From Rhodospirillales bacterium (lineage in GTDB: Bacteria > Pseudomonadota > Alphaproteobacteria > Rhodospirillales > Rhodospirillaceae), in NCBI GenBank assembly GCA_028281845.1, contig JANQJD010000014.1, forward strand, positions 183,367-247,366: a stretch of DNA of 64,000 nucleotides. The letters are read 5' to 3'. Shown one piece after another: positions 42,056 to 50,234 of the stretch (within the stretch, counting starts at the first letter, position 1; every line of letters begins with the position of its first letter). The notes beneath the pieces were generated by a model that was not told where the DNA came from, did not search any database, and saw nothing but the letters and a program-made list of their open reading frames with translations. Made by a program: the position numbers and the translations under genes.

Positions 42056-43239
42056 AGTCCACGACACCGGAGTAAATCACGATGCTCTGCTGCAGCTCCT
42101 TCCAAAAAACCAACCAATGTTGTATGAAATTCTGGTTCATCTAGTAAAAAAGCATCATGCCCCTTGTCAGTTTCTATTTCAACAAAGCTAACATTTGCCG
42201 CCACAGCGTTGAGAGCATGCACAATCGCACGGCTTTCTGAAGTAGGGAATAACCAGTCAGAAGTAAATGACACAACACAAAACCGCGTCTTCGTACCGCG
42301 AAAGGCGTTGGCAAGCACACCTCCCTGTTCAACAGTGAGATCAAAATAATCCATGGCACGGGTAATATAAAGATAGGAATTGGCGTCGAATCGATCCACG
42401 AATGTAGAACCCTGATAACGAAGATAACTTTCTACCTGAAAATCAGCATCAAATCCATAAGTCACCTGCGAGCGGTTATGTAATGTACGACCAAATCTCC
42501 TATGTAAGGCGGCCTCTGAGAGATAAGTGATGTGAGCGGCCATGCGTGCCACGGCCAGGCCGCGATGTGGCACTTTACCTTGGCGCAGATAATGACCACT
42601 ACACCAATCAGGATCGGCCATGATAGCTCGCCGACCAACCTCATGGAAAGCAATGTTCTGTGCAGAATGACGATAGGAACCTGCGATAGGAACAGCCGCA
42701 AATACACGTTCTGGATAGCTTGTCGCCCATTGCAACACCTGCATAGCTCCCATAGAGCCACCAATAACACAAAAAAGTCGCCATATCCCCAAGTAATCAA
42801 GTAACATGGCTTGAGCTCGCACCATATCAGCAATGGTGATGACTGGAAACGAGAGTGCCCATGGGGTGTCCGTGGCTGGGTTAATTTCTTTTGGGCCAGT
42901 TGATCCCATGCAGCCACCCAGCACATTTGAACAGACTAAGAAAAACCTATCGGTATCTAACACACGCCCAGGACCAATAAGCATGCTCCACCAGCCATCT
43001 TTACCAGTGATAGGATGTGGATCGGCGACAAACTGGTCCCCGGTCAGAGCATGACAAATCAGGATGGCATTTGAGCGACTAGCGTTGAGTTGACCATATG
43101 TCTGATAGGCAATAGTGAACGGGCCTATGGCCGTCCCGCAATCAAGAAGCAAAGGCTGCTCGTGTCCTAATTCCACTGTCCAGCCATCTGGTTTGTGCTC
43201 GCTACCCCACACTAAGGGAGAGTGGTGGGATCTCTGCAT
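42052..43239 (-). CDS. metX: Homoserine O-acyltransferase MetX
   Basis: Alpha/beta-hydrolase-fold enzyme (395 aa) that acylates homoserine, an early step of methionine synthesis. The nucleophile motif is [13 protein letters not shown], with [20 protein letters not shown] and [14 protein letters not shown] carrying the rest of the catalytic set. It is usually annotated as an acetyltransferase; related proteins can prefer succinyl-CoA, which cannot be told here. The ribosome site GGAGGT lies nine bases upstream. I looked for a SAM-II riboswitch upstream and saw none. Confidence 0.95.
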   Translation of the reverse strand: MQRSHHSPLVWGSEHKPDGWTVELGHEQPLLLDCGTAIGPFTIAYQTYGQLNASRSNAILICHALTGDQFVADPHPITGKDGWWSMLIGPGRVLDTDRFFLVCSNVLGGCMGSTGPKEINPATDTPWALSFPVITIADMVRAQAMLLDYLGIWRLFCVIGGSMGAMQVLQWATSYPERVFAAVPIAGSYRHSAQNIAFHEVGRRAIMADPDWCSGHYLRQGKVPHRGLAVARMAAHITYLSEAALHRRFGRTLHNRSQVTYGFDADFQVESYLRYQGSTFVDRFDANSYLYITRAMDYFDLTVEQGGVLANAFRGTKTRFCVVSFTSDWLFPTSESRAIVHALNAVAANVSFVEIETDKGHDAFLLDEPEFHTTLVGFLEGAAAEHRDLLRCRGL

Positions 43240-43666
43240 TACAGCTATACCTCCATTTTGGCAGAGGATAGCTAGGAGGAAGGAGTAGAACTGTCAACGT
43301 TTTGTTTTGTCTTCCAGACAGGCTGTTGATGAGTGTGATACACTGAATAAGCGATCATGAAATGAAATGGACTGTCTTGAGATCTAGTGTTGGGACGCGC
43401 TATGCCATACAACGAGTCTTCATGACCATTATGGTACTGACCTCTCCCTATATCTATCCCCATAACGCAGCAGCTCCTGCTGGCGGCCTCTCAACGCCAT
43501 TCATAGTCATAGTATACTCAGACTAAGATGTATCATATCTTTATTGTGAACGTCCTGTTCCATTAGGCCTCGAGGCCTACGCCTGGCAACTTTCCTGTAC
43601 TTTAGCAACAGAACTCGATGTATTGGTAGATGATACAACTGAAATTTAACTATGAGACGTGCTATC
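43240..43666. other. Divergent spacer between metX and hisC
   Basis: About 430 bases of control region between divergent biosynthetic genes. It contains a CATAGT repeat near 43505-43516. No riboswitch, operator or promoter is convincing. Confidence 0.45.
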
Positions 43667-44785
43667 ATGCCGCAGGTATCAGAACCTACACCACACCCCG
43701 GTGTTCTAAAAATTACCCCATATGTTGGCGGAGAATCATGCATTCCCGGTGTTGAGGGTGCTGCAAAACTCTCTGCCAACGAAAATCCACTCGGCCCAAG
43801 CCAGCGTGCTGTCGCAGCTTACGCAGCTGCTGCTGGAAGTCTACACTCTTATCCAGATTCTCATGCCACTGCCTTGCGCCGTGCTCTTGGTCGTCGCTAC
43901 CATCTAGATCCTGATAGAATTATTTGTGGTTGCGGCTCTGGCGACATTTTGAGTCTACTCGGACATGCTTATGCTAGGCCAGGCGATGAAATCATTTACA
44001 GCCAGCATGGATTTCTACTCTATGCTCTCATCACTCACTCAGTGGGTGCGACACCAGTGGTTGCCTCTGAATCTGATCTAGATCTACGCACCAGCGTCAA
44101 TGGCGTTCTCGCAAGAATCACACCCCGCACACGAATTGTCTATATCGCAAATCCAAACAACCCAACTGGCACCTACCTGCCGGCATGTGAGATGGCACGC
44201 TTGCAAAAAAAATTACCACCATCTGTGCTCTTGGTGATCGATGCAGCCTATGCTGAGTATGTGGGTAACAAAGATTATACGGCAGGCATTGAACTAGTCG
44301 AGTCTAGCGCCAATGTCGTGATGACACGGACTTTTTCAAAGTTTTATGGCTTAGCAGCCTTACGGTTGGGTTGGGCATACGGCCCACCTGCTGTAATTGA
44401 ATCACTCAACCGTATCCGTGGACCTTTCAATGTCTCTACACCCGCTCAAGCAGCTGGCATTGCCGCTCTAGAAGACACTGATTATACTACTTTAACGAGC
44501 TTTCATAATGAAAGATGGCGCTCCTGGGTGACTGCACAGCTCCGTGCACTTAATCTTGTCCTGACTGAGAGTGTCACAAACTTTATTCTTACACGTTTTC
44601 CAAAAAAATCTGATTATAATTCTCGTGCAGCAGACTCTTACTTGCGCCGTTCTGGTCTCATTGCACGGCGCATGGAAAGTTATCATCTTCCGCAATGGCT
44701 AAGAATTTCTATAGGCCGTGATTCAGATATGCATTTATTAGTAGATTCTCTTACAAAATTTATCAAAAAAAAGGATGCAGCGTGA
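43667..44785 (+). CDS. hisC: Histidinol-phosphate aminotransferase
   Basis: PLP aminotransferase (372 aa) of the HisC2 type. Seen: ITPYVGGES near the start, KLSANENPLGPS, ANPNNPTG, and the PLP lysine in TRTFSKFYGLAALRLGWAYG. It may also act on aromatic keto acids, since it is coupled to tyrA. ATG 43667 gives the usual start; an in-frame ATG at 43652 is an alternative. Its TGA overlaps the tyrA start. Confidence 0.93.
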   Translation: MPQVSEPTPHPGVLKITPYVGGESCIPGVEGAAKLSANENPLGPSQRAVAAYAAAAGSLHSYPDSHATALRRALGRRYHLDPDRIICGCGSGDILSLLGHAYARPGDEIIYSQHGFLLYALITHSVGATPVVASESDLDLRTSVNGVLARITPRTRIVYIANPNNPTGTYLPACEMARLQKKLPPSVLLVIDAAYAEYVGNKDYTAGIELVESSANVVMTRTFSKFYGLAALRLGWAYGPPAVIESLNRIRGPFNVSTPAQAAGIAALEDTDYTTLTSFHNERWRSWVTAQLRALNLVLTESVTNFILTRFPKKSDYNSRAADSYLRRSGLIARRMESYHLPQWLRISIGRDSDMHLLVDSLTKFIKKKDAA

Positions 44786-45693
44786 TGGTGCTGTCACCGC
44801 TGGCTTCTCCCTCACTTCCCTTATTTGACCGCATAGCCTATATTGGTATAGGTCTGATCAACTCCTCTGTCGCACGTGTCGTACAGCGCGATAGGCTGGC
44901 TGCGGCCACGGTAGCTTGCGCTCGCTCTGCCGTCAACCGCGCAGCGGCCTTGCACTTGGGGCTCGTTGATGTTGTCACTTCTGATGTCACAGAAGCTGTC
45001 ACCGGCGCTGATCTTATCATGCTTGGTACGCCAGTGAGTGCCTATGAATCTCTTGCGAGGATGATGGCCCCTCACCTGAGCCCAGGCGCTATTATTACAG
45101 ATGTGGGTTCAGTGAAAGAAACGGTGATTCGCAGCGTGACACCTCATCTTCCAGACCACGTGCATTTCGTCCCTGGTCATCCCATCGCCGGGACTGAACA
45201 CTCAGGGCCAGAGGCTGGCCTGACAGAGTTATTTGTCGGGCGCTGGACTATTCTGACACCACCTGCAGGCACTAATCCCGCTGCAATAGAGCGGGTACGT
45301 GCTCTATGGGAATCCTGTGGCGCGCGAGTGAATTTTATGAATCCAGCACATCACGATAGGGTTTTAGCTATCACATCACATCTACCACATTTAATTGCTT
45401 ACACTATTGTTGGGACAGCAACTGATCTAGAAGATGACATGCAACATGAAGTCATCAAGTATTCGGCAAGTGGCTTCCGCGACTTCACTCGGATCGCTGC
45501 ATCAGATCCCGTCATGTGGCGAGACATTTTTCTTAACAACAAGGAAGCTGTACTAGAGAGCCTCCAACGCTTTACTGAAGATCTGACTGCCCTGCAGCGC
45601 GCTATCCGGTGGGGCCAAGGGGATAAGCTTGAGGATTTGTTTACCCGTACACAAGCAATACGACGTAGTATCATCGAAGCCCAGCAGGCATAG
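44785..45693 (+). CDS. tyrA: Prephenate/arogenate dehydrogenase
   Basis: Tyrosine-pathway dehydrogenase (302 aa). Catalytic and substrate segments are normal: GHPIAGTEHSGPEA, DVGSVKETVI and HHDRVLAITSHLPHLIAYT. The dinucleotide loop reads GIGLINSS where GxGxxG (GLGLIGSS) is expected, so the third glycine is Asn26. The ATG at 44785 overlaps the hisC stop (TGATG); a GTG one codon earlier is also possible. The hisC-tyrA pair is typical of alphaproteobacteria. Confidence 0.92.
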   Translation: MVLSPLASPSLPLFDRIAYIGIGLINSSVARVVQRDRLAAATVACARSAVNRAAALHLGLVDVVTSDVTEAVTGADLIMLGTPVSAYESLARMMAPHLSPGAIITDVGSVKETVIRSVTPHLPDHVHFVPGHPIAGTEHSGPEAGLTELFVGRWTILTPPAGTNPAAIERVRALWESCGARVNFMNPAHHDRVLAITSHLPHLIAYTIVGTATDLEDDMQHEVIKYSASGFRDFTRIAASDPVMWRDIFLNNKEAVLESLQRFTEDLTALQRAIRWGQGDKLEDLFTRTQAIRRSIIEAQQA

Positions 45694-45737
45694 ATCGCGG
45701 CATTCTGGTTTATATCTTTATCTGTAGTGTAGTGAGC

Positions 45738-47762
45738 TTAAGACCTCCTCACGGACACAGGAGAGAGAGGGGGAGGCTTACTTTGCGTCCACAAATATTG
45801 GACGACCTGTTCTACCTCATCGTTGCTAATAGACGGTCCATGGACGCGAGTGACATGCCCGCATGGAGAAAGATACAACATGTCTCCATATTCTAAAAGT
45901 TGTTCAGCGCCCTGTTCTCCCAGAATAGTCCGACTGTCCCTCTTAGAAGAGGCCTGAAAGCTGATTCGGGCAGGGAAAGCAGCCCTAATTGTCCCCGTGA
46001 GAATTTCTGTTGATGGCCTGTGTGTTGCCATAATGACATGAATACCTACAGCAGAGGCTCTTCTCGACAGAGACTGGATAAGATTTTCAACTTCTTTATT
46101 TGCAATCAGCATAAGATCCGCTATTTCAGCGACAATAACGACAATGAATGGGAGTTGAGAGAGTGTAAGTATCTGTTCTTCATACACAGGTTTGCCTGTC
46201 TCTGGATCAAAACCAGTTTGCACCGTCCGACTAATGGGTCTTCCAGACTTAAATGTCTTCTCAAGATGCTGGTTATAGGTACTCATATTGCGTATACCGA
46301 GTTGAGACATCGTTCGGTAACGGTTTTCCATCTCCAAGACTATCCATTTGAGTGTGAGTACCGCCTTGCCTGCATCGCAGACTACCGGTACTAGCAAGTG
46401 CGGTATGCCATTGTAGGCTGAGAGCTCTTTTTTTTGGAGGCCAAGGATTACCAGACGACACTCAGTTGGTCTTAACCTGTAGAGCAAGGAAAGAAGAATT
46501 GTGTTAAGAACAACAGACTGACCCGTCCCCGGCGCTCCAGCAATTAAAAGGTGTGGCATCTGTGCCAAATCAGCGTGGACCGGGACACCACAAATATCTT
46601 TTCCAAAGGACAGCACCAACTGTCCAGCATTCGAATCAAAATCATCAGTCACTAGCAATTCATGCAGGTATATAGTTGCCCGTTTAATATTGGGTAGCTC
46701 GATGTTCAGGATGGCCTGGCCCGGCGCAATGGTAACGCGCACGGCAAAAGCCCCCATAGAACGGGCAATGTCATCGGAAAGACCAACAACACGAGAAGCT
46801 TTTATGCCTGGAGCTGGCTCCAGTTCATAGAGGGTTACAACAGGGCCAGACCGAATTCTGATAATGCGTCCCCGAACCCCAAAGTCGCTCAACACAGTCT
46901 CTAACGTACGAGCATTCTGAATGCCATCCTTTTGACTGAAGAGGGGATGGTGTATGGGAGGGAAGCAGAATACCTCTAAAGGAGGTAAATTATAAGAGTC
47001 ATGCATGCAATTAATAAAAGTTGAAATTTTTGGATTTTGCAATTCTTTTTGCGATCTGTAACACGCTATGGAGTCTGCTGTATCTCTATCTATAAGACCT
47101 GGCACCTCCATCCCACTGGCGCTAAGCTTTCTTTTTCTGGTTCGTGCATCCCTCATCCCCTCCATACAGAGACAGATTCTACTAACCGCGATCCTGAACA
47201 GTGCCTTCCACCTTAACCATGTAGCGCCCAGGGCAAAGAGGGATGTCATAATGCCCAGACTTGTGACCAAAATCGATGCCATCCAACGGCCGTCGTGAAC
47301 GGCTCCAGTAATGCGGAACAGATCACTGACTCTGTCGAGGAGGAGTGCACTTGCAGAATGATTTGGCCAAGTTGTAAACGAATCTAATGAAATTACAGGA
47401 AATGAGGAAAATCCTATTGGAAAAAAGATAAAAGAAAAAAATAAATTTAATATTTTTATTTTTATTTTTTTTTTAAAAAAAAGAAATTTTACTCCCAACA
47501 CTAAAAAAATAAAGATTATTAAAAATGCGGTGTGCCCAAATATCTGTAAAAGTAGATCAGAAATCACAGCACCGAATTGTCCTAAGATGTTGGCAGTCTG
47601 TGCATCAGTTGCTGTATTCCAGGACGGATCTTCCGGATTATAACTTGTCAGAGCCATCGCTAACAGCAGGCCGCTGATCAAGAGGCAGAAACCAGCGAGT
47701 CGTTGTCCAGACGTTTCCTGAGAATATTCATCATAATGATAGGTGGGATTCATTTGTGTCAC
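45738..47762 (-). CDS. ftsK: FtsK/SpoIIIE-like protein with inactivated ATPase motifs
   Basis: 674-residue FtsK homologue. Four membrane segments lie at about 21-41, 63-96, 103-125 and 160-183, followed by the alpha/beta motor region GPVVTLYELEPAPGIKASRV. The Walker A box reads GAPGTGQS (409-416) with Gln415 in place of the essential lysine. Walker B is VVIVAEIADL with Ala545 in place of Asp. The sensor segment is ATHRPS rather than ATQRPS. The chain ends after VEQVVQYLWTQS without the gamma (KOPS-reading) domain. The frame is intact, so it is not a plain pseudogene. It likely keeps a divisome or membrane role only. The GTG at 47762 is shown; an ATG follows three codons later. Confidence 0.93.
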   Translation of the reverse strand: MTQMNPTYHYDEYSQETSGQRLAGFCLLISGLLLAMALTSYNPEDPSWNTATDAQTANILGQFGAVISDLLLQIFGHTAFLIIFIFLVLGVKFLFFKKKIKIKILNLFFSFIFFPIGFSSFPVISLDSFTTWPNHSASALLLDRVSDLFRITGAVHDGRWMASILVTSLGIMTSLFALGATWLRWKALFRIAVSRICLCMEGMRDARTRKRKLSASGMEVPGLIDRDTADSIACYRSQKELQNPKISTFINCMHDSYNLPPLEVFCFPPIHHPLFSQKDGIQNARTLETVLSDFGVRGRIIRIRSGPVVTLYELEPAPGIKASRVVGLSDDIARSMGAFAVRVTIAPGQAILNIELPNIKRATIYLHELLVTDDFDSNAGQLVLSFGKDICGVPVHADLAQMPHLLIAGAPGTGQSVVLNTILLSLLYRLRPTECRLVILGLQKKELSAYNGIPHLLVPVVCDAGKAVLTLKWIVLEMENRYRTMSQLGIRNMSTYNQHLEKTFKSGRPISRTVQTGFDPETGKPVYEEQILTLSQLPFIVVIVAEIADLMLIANKEVENLIQSLSRRASAVGIHVIMATHRPSTEILTGTIRAAFPARISFQASSKRDSRTILGEQGAEQLLEYGDMLYLSPCGHVTRVHGPSISNDEVEQVVQYLWTQSKPPPLSPVSVRRS

Positions 47763-47809
47763 AAATTAATAGTTTAACTTTTTTATCGTGATATTTTTTA
47801 TGCTAGACA

Positions 47810-49051
47810 TCAACACGGAGTCAGGAGACTGCGCAAACGTTTCAATGCCCATGTTATCACCTCAATATTGTCAACAAGAGCAATACGGATGTAATGGCGT
47901 CCTGGGTTGAGGCCCGTACTATCGGGCCGTGCCAAATACGCTCCCGGCAGGACTTGAATGCCCGCATTCTGAAATAACAGGCGGGCCACAGCTTCGCCAT
48001 CACCAACTCTCAGCCATAAGAAAAACGTGGCGGGAGGGCGCCGAAATCCAAACTGGGTGCCTAGAATCTCTGCTGCCACGTTCATCTTGGCGCGGTACAG
48101 TGTGCGATTCTCTTTTACGTGACACTCATCCTGCCATAGAGCGGTAGCCGCTGCCATGACCGGCAAGGGCACCGCCGCTCCTCCGTATGCCCGTAATCGA
48201 GAAAAAGCGGCAATGATATCAGGATCCCCGGCAACAAAGCCGGACCGCAGTCCAGGGACACTGGACCGTTTTGACAAAGAATGAAACACAATGACATTGG
48301 TCAAATCACCGCCAAGATCGGCGCAGGCTTGCAAAGCACCGGCAGGCGGACTGCTATCGTAAATTTCGCTGTAACATTCATCTACTGCCAAGACAAAATT
48401 ATAGCGTCTCGCCATAGAGATCGCCTTTTTAAGATACTCAAGAGTAGCCACAGCGCCTTGCGGGTTAGCTGGCGTACAGAGAAAAGCTAGTGAGATCCTA
48501 TTGATAAGGGAAGGATGATGTGGTGCGACGACTTTCCGCCGAAGGATCGTAGCGGGGTCCAATGTGTCGAAATCAGGCAAAAAATCAGTGTGCCAGCTAG
48601 CTGGTACATAGATTGGTTCTGCTCCGGCCATCACCGCGGCACCAACATAAACTTGGTAGAAAGGGTTTGGAATGAGTACCGCTGTGCGTTCTCCCGATTT
48701 ACGGCGCGGTACCACTAAATGGGCAATCAGGTATAAGGCCTCTCGTGTGCCCGCTACAGGGAGAACATGTCGATCAGGGTCGAGTAAACCATTTGGTAGA
48801 TGAAAACGGCGGATCAGCCAGTCTGTTACCGCTGCGCGAAATCCTGACGTTCCGTTTATGGGAGGATAGCGACCCCATAGATCTGAATTCATATCCAGAA
48901 TATCACGAAGAAAAGACGGCGGTGAATGCCGTGGTTCGCCGAGAGACATCATGATTGAACGACCCGATGGCGGTGTGATTCCCTTGAGAAGAGAGCGCAG
49001 CCGTTCAAACGGATAGTCATTCAGTAAAAACAATCTTTCATTAAAAGACAA
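47810..49051 (-). CDS. dapC: Succinyldiaminopimelate aminotransferase (DapC-like)
   Basis: PLP-dependent class I/II aminotransferase (413 aa). Conserved blocks LNDYPFERLRSLLKG, LPVAGTREALYLIAHLV, PNPFYQVYVGAA, VDECYSEIYD and the PLP lysine in SLSKRSSVPGLRSGF match DapC of the lysine/peptidoglycan pathway. TTG start at 49051 is supported by GAGAGG seven bases upstream. It precedes ftsK on the same strand. Another aminotransferase specificity is possible but less likely. Confidence 0.85.
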   Translation of the reverse strand: MSFNERLFLLNDYPFERLRSLLKGITPPSGRSIMMSLGEPRHSPPSFLRDILDMNSDLWGRYPPINGTSGFRAAVTDWLIRRFHLPNGLLDPDRHVLPVAGTREALYLIAHLVVPRRKSGERTAVLIPNPFYQVYVGAAVMAGAEPIYVPASWHTDFLPDFDTLDPATILRRKVVAPHHPSLINRISLAFLCTPANPQGAVATLEYLKKAISMARRYNFVLAVDECYSEIYDSSPPAGALQACADLGGDLTNVIVFHSLSKRSSVPGLRSGFVAGDPDIIAAFSRLRAYGGAAVPLPVMAAATALWQDECHVKENRTLYRAKMNVAAEILGTQFGFRRPPATFFLWLRVGDGEAVARLLFQNAGIQVLPGAYLARPDSTGLNPGRHYIRIALVDNIEVITWALKRLRSLLTPC

Positions 49052-49225
49052 CAGATTACCTCTCTTTAAGAGAGAATTTAACAGTCTAGCTGAAAGCTAT
49101 ACGCCGCCAGTGTATAATGATATCATAATATTTTATATGGTAGGCGCAAGCATTTGGTTTTGTATCATAACTGATATGTCAATCTTCCCCTTTTTCCTCT
49201 GAAGAAAGGGGCTCAAGGTAAGGGC

Positions 49226-50179
49226 ATGAAGACAGACTCCTCTCTTCGCCTTGGAACCCGTGCGAGTCCTCTGGCCATGGCACAATCTCGTCAAGTACGT
49301 AATCTTTTAATTGAGCTTTACCCAGTTTTTGCTCAACCAGAATCTCTTGTGACAGTTGCAATTAAGACTACTGGTGATGCTGTTCTGGATCGTTCCCTCG
49401 AAGAGATTGGTGGGAAGGAACTCTTCACTAGGGAAATCGATGCGGCTCTACTCAATGGTAGCATTGACATTGCCGTACACTCTATGAAAGATGTACAACC
49501 TGTGCTGCCTGTTGGTCTAACGCTAGCAGCGGTGCTCGAAAGAGAGGACCCACGCGATGCTCTCGTCTCATTACGAGCTACTTGTCTGGCAGCATTGCCA
49601 TCCGGCACTCTTATTGGAACATCTAGTCTGCGCCGCAGCGTGCAGGTACGGATGCACCGTCCAGATCTGAAGGTAATTCCTTTGCGTGGCAATGTACAGA
49701 CGCGCTTGAAGAAGCTTTCCAACAAAGTTGTTGATGCTCTCTTACTTGCCATGGCTGGCTTACGGCGTCTAAATCTTGTTGATCATGCCACAACTGCTTT
49801 ATCCCCTGAGATCATGTTGCCAGCAATTGCACAAGGGGCCATTTGTGTTCTCTGCCGCGAAGACGATAGCCGGACGTACAATCTCTTGCGACCCCTCAAC
49901 CATCTTCCTACCGCCCTATGCGTGGAAGCAGAACGGGCCTTCCTCGCCACACTAAACGGTAACTGTCGTGTCCCTATTGCTGGTTTAGCCGAGTTGGTTG
50001 ATACGAGTACGAGTATGGGTGTTGGTCTTGCTCCAAAAAAAGCACAGGTACGATTCCGCTGTCTAACAGTCGATTACAGATCAACTCCTGTAATTTTAGA
50101 TTGTTGTGGCTCAGCTAAAAATGCAAAAAAAATAGCCATAGAATCTGGATATCTACTGAAGAGTATATCTCCTTTGTGA
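49226..50179 (+). CDS. hemC: Hydroxymethylbilane synthase
   Basis: Porphobilinogen deaminase (317 aa) of heme synthesis. Seen: LRLGTRASPLAMAQS, VHSMKDVQP, SLRRSVQVR, and the dipyrromethane-cofactor cysteine in LNGNCRVPIAGLAEL. A six-base in-frame duplication (ACGAGT, 50003-50014) encodes TSTS in the C-terminal domain. First gene of the hemC-hemD-hemY run. Confidence 0.96.
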   Translation: MKTDSSLRLGTRASPLAMAQSRQVRNLLIELYPVFAQPESLVTVAIKTTGDAVLDRSLEEIGGKELFTREIDAALLNGSIDIAVHSMKDVQPVLPVGLTLAAVLEREDPRDALVSLRATCLAALPSGTLIGTSSLRRSVQVRMHRPDLKVIPLRGNVQTRLKKLSNKVVDALLLAMAGLRRLNLVDHATTALSPEIMLPAIAQGAICVLCREDDSRTYNLLRPLNHLPTALCVEAERAFLATLNGNCRVPIAGLAELVDTSTSMGVGLAPKKAQVRFRCLTVDYRSTPVILDCCGSAKNAKKIAIESGYLLKSISPL

Positions 50180-50234
50180 GATAATACTCAGATAGATAAC
50201 CGCTGTCCAACAGCAGAAAAAAGAGAGTGGATTC

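Noticed and set aside
43240..43666. SAM-II riboswitch upstream of metX
   Set aside because: I looked for the conserved pseudoknot sequence near the start codon and did not find it.
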